From: Acanthococcus lagerstroemiae | Taxonomy: Eukaryota; Arthropoda; Insecta; Hemiptera; Eriococcidae | Direction of reading: 5' to 3' | DNA length: 64,000 nucleotides | Assembly: GCA_031841125.1 (NCBI GenBank) | Contig: CM063113.1 | Coordinates: 62,675,211 to 62,739,210 of the forward strand | Part shown: piece after piece, positions 58,001-64,000 of the stretch | Position numbering within the stretch: the stretch's first letter is position 1 | Layout of the letters: every line of letters starts with the position of its first letter | The notes under the pieces: generated by a model | What the model was told of the DNA's origin: nothing | Seen by the model: only the letters and a program-made list of their open reading frames with translations | Database searches by the model: none | Made by a program: the position numbers and the translations under genes

Positions 58001-61000
58001 TTGATAAGATCAATTTCAAAACCTTAAGTGCCATAAGACGAAGAAAAACTCAGTCATTTGACTTTGATGTAACAAAATACAATTTCTACTGAAATCTATA
58101 ACATTATTATTCAACAAAATTAAAATTTCCCCTTCTTTCTGGCTATATGTTACCTTGGACTTAGCAGTTTAATCACCTTATAAACCCCCTGATTCCAAGA
58201 TAACACAAATCCAGACTTTTATACTTTATGCCTGGACCTGGACGCCTAGTATTTCGAAAAATATTTTCAAGTTGCACATCAATTTGAAGCTGAAGCAGTC
58301 AATTTCCAAACGGTTCAAGTTTTGAGACAATTGAATGTTTATGTTATGGAGTTATAGACCAAAAAAAAACAAAAACAGGTGTCATCTTGGAACCCTTTTC
58401 CCTACTTACTGTATTCTTCAATAACGCTGTCAAAATCTGATTCTGACGAGCTAGATCCACAAAATATTTACCTCGCTCATATTCTATGTTCGTATTATAG
58501 GTACCTAATTCAAAATCAAAATACCTGTTGGCTATTACCTTCCCATCCACTGACAGATATTTGACATCCGATTAATGTCAATTCAGCTTTCAGACTACAC
58601 ACTTTCTAGCGTCAGTCACAATTTCATGTCATTAAGAAAATTTTGCCGGATGATGCTACCGCAGTGTCGAATAAATTTCGTCAGAACGCTTGTAAGAATT
58701 CTGGCGGCAATATAACAAACTTTCAAGCGGAAACGTTGTAATTTTTTCTGTGAGGGGGAGGGGGTCCATACCATCTATTTTTATTGCTCTCCATGACAAC
58801 TATCTTATAGATATATTTATCCCCCTCCCCCCGAGTTTCCCTTCGTCCGCCTACTGCAATATCACCGAGAAGCGAGAACAAAACAGATGAGCTGTACACG
58901 AAACACATTGAAACCACTCAGTAATGCAAGAAACCGTCATATGGCGCGGAAGTCAGCCGCCACTTTTCGCCATCGTGACTACAGCTCTGCATTTAGCTTC
59001 TCTTTTATTCAAATACAAAAGAACTTGCAAAGATAACGCTCTAAGCAGTTTATTCCTGCGCGGAGGTTTCCTCCACTAACCCGCAGGTACTTTCTCTCCA
59101 GAAAATGATCTTAATTCACATTAATATCTGTAGGAAAACCATCCGATGAGAAATTTCCACGAGGGAGGTTCCCATTGATTTTACAAACATATTCCCCGAC
59201 AATGTTCGATCACGGTACCGCAGTATGTAATTTCAACACATTCAAACGCGCAACGAAATTACTGATAATCCCACAGCGAGATCAGAAATCATGTAAACAA
59301 ACCGGACAGCGAAAAGCCCTCTATAGGTACGCGTATGTAGGCTATACGGCTACTGAGAACAGAGTATTTCGTCTCGACAATATAAATATGTACGCTTACT
59401 TGTTCGGCGATATGACTCAATGGCAAATACGTAAGTACTCGTTCGTGTTGCTCTTTCAGTTTAACCAAGCCGTTGATGGCTCGAGCGGTAAAAATAAGAT
59501 TATCGTGACTCAGCATTACACCTTTAGCAGGACCTGTCGTGCCGGACTGTAACAATAATATTCGGTAAATAGATGGCCAAGTAAGCACACGTTCCTTATA
59601 CATATATATCAGGTATTTTCACTGTTATATTGCTCATCACCGAGATGTAAGTATTAAGTATAGGTACTGATATTTGTATCTATGAAGAAATTCAGATCAA
59701 GTGTATGACGTTTGGTACAGTTATTCGTCGAGTTGTACTCAGGCGCAGATTTAGAAAAAGGAGATGGGGGGGGGGGGTACAGTAACAGCGGTGCATATTG
59801 ATTAGTTGTTGCGTTTATGTTGGTAGGGGTGTGGGGGCGGGGGTGCTCCTGGAAAAATATTTTATCCGATGTGGGATACTTAATGACGAATACAATTATT
59901 CATTATTTTTATTCTTTTTTTCCTATTATTGCGTTTAAAATATTCAACTAAGAGGGGCATGTACCCCATGCCCCCTTGGATACGCCACTGGTTGTACTCA
60001 TAGTTGAAGTTGCATCATCTACGACCTTCGCGCCCATCGCCATCTTAGAAAAATTGCGCCTTTACGCTGCTTCACTTTAACACAGGCCTTATGAACGAAA
60101 CTCTCGTAAGTTCATCATTTTCCTTACGGCTTCGGTAGATAATGGTAACAACCCTTACCCACCGATCCATGCATCAACCACTGCACCTCCCAATCTTCAA
60201 CGTTTTATTGCTCTCCGTCAATCCTACCCCTGTGATACTACGCATATATGTTACTGCGATTTTAGTTTTTTACTGTTTAATGGGGAACTGTGGTGTAGTA
60301 AAGAAATTTTTTCATCTCTTTGTAAGTTGGCAATATTACCTTCGTATCGCTCGTGATATATTGCCGGGTGATATTGCCTCAGTCTGAGACCCGCCTAATA
60401 CTATTATTGAAATTTTAATTTCGCCTATGGGTTTTCAGAATTACTGAATTGATTTACGATATCAGTTTGATTCCAAGTTTGAAATTCGGGCACCATCGAG
60501 AGGGGAGGGGCAGCATTTTTATGAAATACGACACAGGTATCATTGCTTATGTTTTGGAGGTCATTATCGTTCAACTGGTTCCAATTGTTAATTTTTTTCC
60601 CAAATAGAGGGCTTGCGCCATCTGTAATGGAAGAGAGGCGCTGGACTATAACATAATTTTTGTAGGTCTTGGAAGTTTTCGATTTGTTCTGACATCAGAT
60701 TTATTTCTTCAATCTCGAGATTAGGCCTCGGTAAGATGGTGATGAGACAAAAAACTGTGAACAGTCGATGTATACACTATACAGTAGGTACGAATATCAT
60801 TTTCTTCTCACGTTATATCCGTTTGATCCTGCTTCAAAAGTTGGAGTCGAAGTTCAGGTGTTAAATTGGCTTTTGATTCGGAAACACGTACAGTAGCACC
60901 TCGCGCAGAAGACTGACATGCACAAGGGAAACCAGCGTTGGTGACTGGCCTGAACGAGGAAGCATTTTCATTTTTGGGTGAAATTAATGTAAGGACTAAA

Positions 61001-64000
61001 TTGGTTAATGATTTCCGAAACTTCAGGAAAAATATTTACATTGAATTTGATAAAGATTTTGACAACCCCCCTCCCCCCGTAGGTGCTCTGATTTTGAACT
61101 TGAAGCCAAATTGAAATCAAAAATCAATTCAATAATCCCAAGAGTAAAGAGGCGATATCTATACTTCTTTAATAATAATTTCGTGTCAAGTTTTAGAGCG
61201 TTCTGTCCAATATTTTTAAAATGTTGATGAAGTTTCGTTAATTTCTTTCTACCGCGAATGCACGAATAGGACAAAATCACTCAGCGAAATTCAGAAGTTT
61301 GAAAAGAAGATGGGATGTTCTAAATTAATATGGATTGATACAGTGGGAAAGAAGTAGAGGACATTAATATGACAAAAAATGAAAAATTAAGAGAAAAAAT
61401 GTAGGTTAGGAAAACTTTATTGCTACAGTATATCTTCATACAACAGAAAAGCACGAAAATCACAATAATACATATGTAGTATCAGAGGGGTGAGAGCGAG
61501 GGAGAGTGAAAAAATGTTTGGTGTTGGGAAGATCCTAACTAGTAGCGGGGAAATGGATCCGAGAGTAATTGGTGTTACTTCTACTAGGTAATGTTCGCTG
61601 AACCACTAAAACCCGCAGTGACGAAGAGAAAATTTTGAGATTATGAGGTAGTAGGGCCTGTGTTCAAGTGAAGTAATACAAAGGGTGTTTTAAGTCCTCA
61701 TCCGTGATACCTATTCAGGGGTAGTTACACAAATATAGTATTAGAGAATCTGTTTTATTTATACAACTGAACGCTCTAAAAATTACTTTCTCGAGTATTT
61801 TCTAGAAAGTTGATATTAAATGAAATTAAACGCAAAAACTGAAATTGGGCCTCCTTTTTCGAGATGACGGGTTAAGCGTTGTAGACATAGAAACTTCTAG
61901 TATGTTCACATCGGCACGACTTGACCAAGAACCGTACCAAATTTCTTCTTCGACCGAATTTTCTCCGGGTAAAAGTTTAAACAAATATGTTTGATGAAAA
62001 ATTATTCTAGGGTCTTGTAGTCTGTCGAGAACAATGAAAACTTCTAATGCGCAACGTCCCAACATGTAAGCTGCGTATATGCTTTTTTCTTCTAAAAATT
62101 GTGATAAATTCGTTCTCGTTAATGACGATATGTAGGGGAGAGGTGTGTACCCTGGGAGTATTGTACCGTGGGACTAGGACTACCTAAATCACGTATCACA
62201 AAACCAGTCATGTTATGTGATAGACCAATCCTTTGGTAACACTGTATTCGAATTTCATGATCAGCAGAAGCAGTACTTATTCTGTATTATAAGTAATCAT
62301 ATGGAGATACTACCCAAAGTAAACGAAAGCCGTAACTTCTGAGTTCTATAGTGAAAGTAAGAATAGGTTTTGGGGTCCGTGTTTTTGGTATTTCATACAT
62401 TGCTATAAGTTAAATCTGCGAATATAATCAATTTTCATCAAAAATGAAATGTCTCTGATTTAAAAATTAAAAATGATTTCGAAGGGGGTGTTGTACCTTG
62501 GGAAAATTTTTGTGTTGTACCATGGGACATGTATAACTGCATGTAAACAAAGCCAAGAAAAATGTTGAGTTGATAAACTTGTTGAACGTGTTTATTTTTG
62601 TATCCTTCGTATCCCTACCATGTTGTAATGTACTACTGGTATTGTTATGCTAATTATATTCGTCGCATGTGGGTAGTTTTACTATTTTTTGGTTACCTGC
62701 TATTACTTACACGTCCCATGGTACAACACCCCCTTTCCCACGGTACTACACCAGGTTATACCCTGGAACTAATTTTGGGCTTTTTAAAAATGTTAATATC
62801 TCCGAGGTAAATTTTTTCCAGAGCTGCTCTCAACGTCCTTTTTTTGTCTACATATGTACATGGGGATGAGCAAAAATCGAAAATTTTCTATCTATTTAGT
62901 AGCTCTCTAGAGACAAAAACGCGTTTTTCGTCCCAGGGTACACACCTCTCCCCTAAGTATTATGAAATGGATGGAAATGTGTGCGAATGGAAATTGTTAT
63001 GAAACACCCAATGTGGGGCGGTTTACTTGGAGAAACATGTAGATACATGTAAAGGGGAAAAAAGAAAAGAAATTTATAATCTGCAGAGCTCACCGTGAAT
63101 AAAATAGCACAGCACTCGTTCACAGCCGTGTTTCGCATCGCATTCAGTAGTTTTTCATCCGATTCGCGTTCGCCAATTTCGATCAAGTATTGCCACTGAA
63201 ATAACAAGTTTCAAAAATGAGTTATACTTACGTTAAGATACAAACAGTCGACTTCGTCTGGCATTTCTCTAATAGACTATATGCTAGATCGAGTACGTCG
63301 TAAATCTACTCGTAGTGCGAATAGTCGGCTTTATAAGGCTAAAGAAAATTCCATACCTATTCGTTATCAATTATAGGGCGACGATGTGTAATATTTTAGA
63401 ACTTTATTAAGGTACGTAGTCATGTTTGTCGGACCGCACAGACTACAGAGAAGGGGCGAACACTCAAATACTTTACGAGGTGACTAGCACCCTGCTGTGT
63501 GAATCTCTCTTTCTCATAAAAAATGAAAATTAAAAAACAAAACAAAAAACTCGTAATCTTGACAACCTTCGTAAAAAAGTTATTCGTCGACAAAGAAGAA
63601 AAAAAAAGGAAAAAATGAGCTACACGCAGGTAGATGTAATTAGTATAATTGTGCGTATTATTTTCCCAGCGTTACTTCGTTTTCTGTTAATTTATCGTAA
63701 TGTTTTTAGCTGATTTAAACGCGAACAAAACAATCAACGTTTTTTTTTTGTTTTACTTCTTTTCCATTTATTTCGCCAGCCTTATTCACGACTAAACGGT
63801 GCCTTACTTATTATCGTCAATCGGGAATTTCGATAATTACGATTCTATTAAAGTACCTATACGAAACGACAAATGAAACAACGTAGAATGCGTACCGAAA
63901 TCACTTCCTGTTTCCGCGGAATTCCTTCGATCTGTATGATAGCTTTTAGTTCGGGCACTTCGTGGCGTATTTCCAATATTTTTTCCAACTGAGTTTCATT
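34026..64000 (-). CDS. bgm: Bubblegum-type long-chain acyl-CoA synthetase (5' end outside window)
   Basis: Activates long and very-long-chain fatty acids to acyl-CoA via an acyl-AMP (ACSBG/bubblegum branch, usually membrane-associated). Twelve exons on the minus strand, all phase-consistent: 63896-64000+, 63094-63195, 59400-59546, 54459-54524, 50881-51062, 48026-48197, 44982-45116, 43487-43636, 39448-39588, 38971-39096, 35375-35495 and 34026-34102 (stop TAG), 507 residues in all. Motifs: P-loop TSGTTGPAKGVMLSHDN and YLPLSHIAEQ; FGVPRIWEKI; FFSGAAPMM; AYGMTESCGP; GWLHTGDIG; the hinge GRLKDIIITAGGENIP, split by an intron; and C-terminal DFSINSGELG then GPTLKVKR with the adenylation lysine. Order and spacing follow human ACSBG1/2. 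The N-terminal 150-200 residues lie beyond 64000. Introns hold most LINEs of the window. It could be named ACSBG2-like instead; the subfamily call is firm, the symbol less so. Confidence 0.94.
34103..35374. other. ACSBG last intron
   Basis: Intron between exons 35375-35495 and 34026-34102. Unremarkable AT-rich DNA with short frames and no recognised element. Confidence 0.6.
35815..36245. repeat. Two tandem copies of the CTATCTCGGGAACGG dispersed repeat
   Basis: CTATCTCGGGAACGGAGCC (about 35852) and CTTATCTCGGGAACGGGACG (about 36133) are each followed by GCGCCCAAAT, ACCGAATTC, AACTCAGCGTGAAAAA and a TTTTTCGAATTTT tract. Same family as the tails of the satellite-flank units at 23.1 and 30.0 kb. 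Confidence 0.6.
36247..36372. repeat. Tetranucleotide microsatellite (GTAA/GTAT)
   Basis: About 126 bp of degenerate TATGTAAG repeats. It abuts the 5' side of the R1-clade LINE remnant. It explains the Tyr/His/Leu/Thr-rich minus-strand frames here. Confidence 0.85.
36373..38580 (+). mobile_element. R1-clade LINE remnant with internal deletion
   Basis: GC-rich block unlike its surroundings. The left part (36420-36900) encodes a Gag-like basic, Gln/Lys-rich stretch (KKKKSHRRGKKKQQQ) with stops. From about 37036 the frames give the region downstream of reverse transcriptase in R1/TRAS-type elements: HIRQATDRAVKSLP, FGYSFRARRTMAQG, VQRKAALLCIRGYWTVSQEA, LILADLAPIDLAIHER. TGHGCFAKYLNKMRQH and, after a frameshift, AEHVLTECALTG follow. 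Endonuclease and the catalytic reverse transcriptase motifs are absent, so one deletion joined gag to the C-terminal part. The last 0.4 kb looks like 3' UTR. Dead element inside the ACSBG intron. Confidence 0.78.
37237..38106 (+). pseudogene. Decayed ORF2 C-terminus of the R1-clade LINE
   Basis: The longest frame in the remnant. The first third (MSVQRKAALLCIRGYW to LRRGLPV) and CWGKRWDEPLTGRWTHSIFP fit R1-type ORF2. After about 37770 the frame is wrong, and the conserved Cys-His segment (SAEHVLTECALTGLHV) continues in a second frame at 37784-38059. It lacks endonuclease and catalytic residues. Not a host gene. Confidence 0.7.
38581..38970. other. ACSBG intron, no recognised element
   Basis: Remaining part of the intron between exons 38971-39096 and 35375-35495, beyond the R1 remnant. 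Short AT-rich sequence with nothing supportable. Confidence 0.6.
39589..40269. other. ACSBG intron, no recognised element
   Basis: Between exon 39448-39588 and the LINE copy. AT-rich, without sustained frames or inverted repeats that I can support. Confidence 0.6.
40270..43404 (+). mobile_element. I/Jockey-group LINE, copy 1 (antisense in ACSBG intron)
   Basis: 5'-truncated non-LTR retrotransposon in an intron, opposite in orientation to the host gene. It enters within the endonuclease (CGDLNAHSPTWGS and SDHYPI are present, the first motifs are lost). A complete reverse transcriptase follows, then C-terminal sequence from about 43010 (RLGHTTLTHSHLLKKEPPPKC; TVRHILLDC) and an A/T-rich tail (AATAAATAAAAAATAATAAG). 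The expected RNase H domain between them is missing. Its 3' end is only 83 bp from exon 43487-43636. A-rich composition on the coding strand contrasts with its neighbours. Confidence 0.85.
40521..42778 (+). pseudogene. LINE ORF2: endonuclease C-terminus and reverse transcriptase, one frameshift
   Basis: Two overlapping frames (40521-41405 and 41402-42778) are one original ORF with a frameshift near 41315-41330: the sequence after NNNKIISDS continues in the other frame as DPLEIAEIFAEHFAST. Endonuclease: FFICGDLNAHSPTW and SDHYPIIV. Reverse transcriptase: APGPDMIPLKLIEEAP, YRPIALTCVTCKIMEKI, AGFRSNRCALDHLANL, YSVFFDLEKAYDSAW, NGTPQGSVIS and the catalytic CRLFADDLNIAV. Apart from the frameshift the polymerase is well preserved, suggesting moderate age. 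A premature stop at 42776 comes before where RNase H should begin. Confidence 0.85.
43637..44981. other. ACSBG intron with GC-richer island
   Basis: Mostly ordinary intron. A stretch at about 43880-44420 is richer in GC and CpG than the surroundings (for example TCTCGCCGGGTATCGACG, AGGCGGAGGTCCCC), as with foreign or retroelement DNA, but I recognise no coding motif or ends. Confidence 0.4.
45117..45864. other. ACSBG intron, no recognised element
   Basis: AT-rich intron sequence between exon 44982-45116 and the MITE at 45865. Nothing supportable. Confidence 0.6.
45865..46327. mobile_element. hAT MITE with CAGTGGCGTA ends
   Basis: Starts CAGTGGCGTATTTAAGGAGG and ends with the inverted CCTAGATACGCTACTG. 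The flanks actaagaa (45857-45864) and accaagaa (46328-46335) match at 7 of 8. Subterminal C-runs (CCCCCCC) lie near both ends. Non-coding. Same end type as the element at 59740. Confidence 0.8.
46328..48025. other. ACSBG intron, no recognised element
   Basis: AT-rich intron with G- and C-runs near 46449 and 46996. No splice-consistent exon, known ends or frames with family motifs. Confidence 0.55.
48767..50116 (-). mobile_element. I/Jockey-group LINE, copy 2, 5'-truncated, with RNase H
   Basis: A minus-strand copy ending in poly(A) (the T run at 48770-48788). Word ATGCTACACATG occurs on both sides (about 48698 and 50116), a probable target duplication though not directly abutting. Read across frames, the sequence gives the end of reverse transcriptase, then RNase H (TDGSKTPERTAAAYLSIQ, SPQEKLLQFINAC, IFTDSET, FIWIPSHCGIAGHD) and the tail LLGHTKITHEHIYLRQPPPSC. 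At least two frameshifts break it. The RNase H domain that copy 1 lacks is present here, so the parent family had it. Confidence 0.82.
48907..49822 (-). pseudogene. LINE ORF2 RNase H and C-terminal region, frameshifted
   Basis: Pieces in three frames: 49505-49822 and 49452-49772 cover the start of RNase H, 49161-49403 the IPSHCGIAGHD region (in another frame), and 48907-49281 the post-RNase H tail ending LVQNCILHLI. The last piece is a clean 124-codon frame (MYLQHQSKELWNTEWKHL start). No host function is implied. Confidence 0.7.
50117..50880. other. ACSBG intron, no recognised element
   Basis: AT-rich intron between LINE copy 2 and exon 50881-51062, without features I can support. Confidence 0.6.
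51495..51578. repeat. Short inverted repeat
   Basis: GTAAATACAAGAG near 51495 is inverted as CTCTTGTATTTAC near 51566, enclosing about 58 bp. Possibly a decayed MITE. No duplication is visible. Confidence 0.45.
52080..52640. repeat. Fold-back region sharing sequence with the MULE interior
   Basis: TTTTTCTCTATCACGTCACA and CGATACTGCGACCCATTTT at about 52138-52170 match, inverted, the segment 24770-24945 inside the MULE (GTGACGTGATAGAGAAAAA, ATGGGTCGCAGTATCG). A second, direct-type copy lies at about 52500-52640 (TGATCAGAAAAACTAGACG, TTCAGCGTTGAAAAGTAC). Between them sits a TA-flanked hairpin (52255-52375). Probably arms of a related non-autonomous element. Confidence 0.5.
52255..52375. mobile_element. 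Hairpin MITE with TA flanks
   Basis: GGGAGTTTTTGCAATCGCCC, GCTATCGAATAGGGTAAAC and their inverse GTTTACCCTATTCGATAGC, then CGATTGCAAAAACTCCC, fold as a near-perfect 121 bp hairpin. TA dinucleotides border it on both sides (52253-52254 and 52376-52377), as for Tc1/mariner-type elements. Confidence 0.75.
52688..52767. mobile_element. GGACGCTGTT-family MITE, partial copy
   Basis: GGTGCTGTTCAACAAAAGGG through ACATTTGTAAACAAAATGAG and ATCGTTGGAAAGAGCG matches the first 80 bp of copies c and d. It stops where the LINE tail at 52768 begins. Confidence 0.65.
52768..53085 (-). mobile_element. LINE 3' tail (RTE/CR1-like), decayed
   Basis: Across frames the minus strand gives the typical terminal motif of many LINE ORF2 proteins, KRGRPPTRWRDLMRKHF, then W...AVEAYTRRRVDRWG. 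The 3' end is A-rich (the T run near 52770 on the plus strand). It is GC-rich relative to its context and has no upstream domains. Inserted in or beside a MITE copy. Confidence 0.6.
53091..53342. mobile_element. GGACGCTGTT-family MITE, copy c
   Basis: Begins GAACGCTGTTAAGCATAAGG and ends TTGTTGAACAGCGTCC. The core (GTGTACTCACGTTGGGAAAA; GCTCTTGAACCTCGAATCA) is close to copies b and d. Confidence 0.78.
53798..53965. repeat. Two 80-odd bp tandem repeats
   Basis: GTGACCTACATTTCC, GTGTTCCTTC, TTGACCAATAA / GTGACCAATAA and GCCGGGATCTTAAAAGT occur twice in a row. Looser copies of CATCGTAGTGACCA / CATCGTGGTGA lie further left (about 52040, 53372, 53528), so this is a minor local repeat family. Confidence 0.7.
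54137..54247. mobile_element. Possible short hAT-like MITE
   Basis: TAGTGATGTGCACC... TTTTGAGAC at the left and GTCTCAAACAGCATCACTA at the right form imperfect inverted ends around about 110 bp. The 8-mers outside do not match, so this is tentative. Confidence 0.4.
54577..55176. repeat. Long palindrome A-H4-A'
   Basis: The left arm, TTGCGTACATGTTGAAAAATG, then GCCGATTGTAAGTCGGAC, ATAACGTG, CCTTCATTCCCC, CAACATGTACGCAA, is repeated inverted after the H4 hairpin, ending TTTTTCAACATGTACGCAA at about 55175. Each arm itself begins and ends with inverted copies of TTGCGTACATGTTGA. It lies between exons 59400-59546 and 54459-54524 of ACSBG, starting 53 bp upstream of the latter in transcript sense. 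Confidence 0.8.
54802..54942 (+). repeat. Covarying hairpin module H4
   Basis: Opens AATAGTATATTACACAC. The left stem (54810-54846; core CAACGTTTGTTAAGTGAG) pairs with CTCACTGACAAACGTTG. The apex has AAAGCGAGCTGTAGGCGAG and an inner GGGCAA/TTGCCC pair. It closes GTGTAAGATATTTTATTGCG. Frame words match H1-H3, the stem core is different, and pairing is kept. Confidence 0.78.
55177..55315 (-). repeat. Covarying hairpin module H4' (inverted partner)
   Basis: Starts AAAATATCTTACACAACAACG and ends GTGTAATATACTATTA, the inverse of H4. It follows the right A arm directly, so the array reads A-H4-A'-H4'. The stem pairs CAACGTTTGTCAGTGAG-type sequence with its partner CTCGCTTGCAAACGTTG. Confidence 0.75.
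55367..55621. mobile_element. GGACGCTGTT-family MITE, copy d
   Basis: Starts GGACGCTGTTCAGTAAGAAG and ends CTTAACAGCATCC. The interior matches copies b and c (ACATTTGTAAACAAAATGAG; GGCTCTTGAACTTCGAATCA). Confidence 0.78.
55655..55723. repeat. Strong 69 bp hairpin
   Basis: GTGAGCTGACAGGAA then AAAGGGACCTCAGCG pairs with CGCTGTGGTCCCTTT then CCTGTCATCTCAC around a run of eight T. Nearly every base is paired. It resembles a miRNA-precursor or minimal MITE fold; no duplication is seen. Confidence 0.7.
56958..57795. mobile_element. TIR element rich in GTTACCC repeats
   Basis: CCCAATGCACAAAATCCC, then GCCAGTTACCCGAGTAACTA, at the left is inverted at the right as TAGTTACCGAGTTAACTGAT, then GGGATTTTGTGCATTGGG. 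Much of the right third (57540-57780) is a degenerate array of GTTACCC(T/G) words with about ten to twenty occurrences, also present in inverted sense near the left end. About 840 bp, non-coding. Superfamily unknown. Confidence 0.75.
57796..59399. other. ACSBG intron, no recognised element
   Basis: AT-rich intron between the TIR element and exon 59400-59546. No coding motif or defined repeat. Confidence 0.55.
59740..59990. mobile_element. hAT MITE, exact 8 bp TSD
   Basis: A 251 bp element from CAGGCGCAGATTTAG to the inverted CCTTGGATACGCCACTG, flanked by an exact duplication, gttgtact (59732-59739 and 59991-59998). G-runs (59766, 59831) lie near the left side. Same end type as 45865-46327. 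Confidence 0.88.
59991..61820. other. ACSBG intron, no recognised element
   Basis: AT-rich intron DNA with a GA-rich patch at about 61485-61520. No splice-consistent exon or inverted element was found. Confidence 0.5.
61826..62065 (-). other. Unrecognised 79-codon open frame in ACSBG intron
   Basis: On the minus strand a frame reads MLGRCALEVFIVLDRLQDPR and continues with a non-repetitive, protein-like composition (LLPGENSVEEEIWYGSW) to RPNFSFCV. It is not part of the ACSBG reading frame, where exons 63094-63195 and 59400-59546 join directly. It could be a fragment of a mobile element or a nested gene exon. I do not recognise it. Confidence 0.25.
62135..62953. mobile_element. Tc1/mariner-like MITE with TA duplication
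   Basis: An 819 bp element with about 24 bp perfect inverted ends (GGGGAGAGGTGTGTACCCTG and its inverse, CAGGGTACACACCTCTCCCC). TA lies at both borders (62133-62134 and 62954-62955). The interior repeats a GTACC(A/T)TGGGA(C/A) motif several times in both senses (62170, 62492, 62518, 62704, 62739), forming nested fold-backs. Non-coding. Confidence 0.88.
63196..63895. other. ACSBG intron, no recognised element
   Basis: Short intron between the two rightmost visible exons. A- and T-rich, with homopolymer tracts near 63600 and 63740. Nothing else is supported. Confidence 0.6.

Overview
The window looks like insect nuclear DNA. It is AT-rich, has spliced genes with ordinary GT-AG introns, carries animal-type genes, and is dense in DNA transposons and LINE fragments. 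The mix of repeats and the frequent GTAGGTACC-like words fit a hemipteran (aphid or scale/mealybug type), but this placement is an inference and I cannot name the species.

Four host genes are supported. (1) Dystroglycan (Dg, + strand, 1-4403) enters from the left; its last five exons are visible and end in the PPxY-containing cytoplasmic tail. (2) An NR2C2AP/TRA16 homologue (- strand, 11607 to about 12095) lies tail to tail with Dg. (3) An intronless Jun (AP-1) gene (+ strand, 18719-19528) has both JNK sites and a complete bZIP. (4) A bubblegum-type long-chain acyl-CoA synthetase (ACSBG, - strand, 34026-64000+) is spread over at least twelve exons and runs off the right edge. I find no operon-like or functional coupling among the four.

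The rest is mostly mobile and repetitive DNA. From 5 to 18 kb there is a tRNA-derived SINE with a 13 bp target-site duplication, several hAT-type elements with exact 8 bp duplications (one nest is three deep), and a family of covarying hairpins embedded in long palindromes. From 21 to 32.5 kb there is a palindromic satellite domain interrupted by a solo LTR, a FLYWCH/MULE transposon with an exact 8 bp duplication, and a LINE tail. From 35 to 64 kb the ACSBG introns hold an R1-clade LINE remnant, two RNase H-type (I/Jockey group) LINE copies, another LINE tail, and many MITEs.

The strongest candidate for something undescribed is the modular hairpin family (H modules at 9.8, 10.9, 14.0, 14.6, 22.3, 54.8 and 55.2 kb). 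Stem sequences differ between copies but base pairing is kept. H modules alternate with A modules that have inverted ends, and together they build palindromes of 0.6-1.6 kb. The palindromic satellite, with three discrete monomer lengths and a gradient of divergence, is the second.
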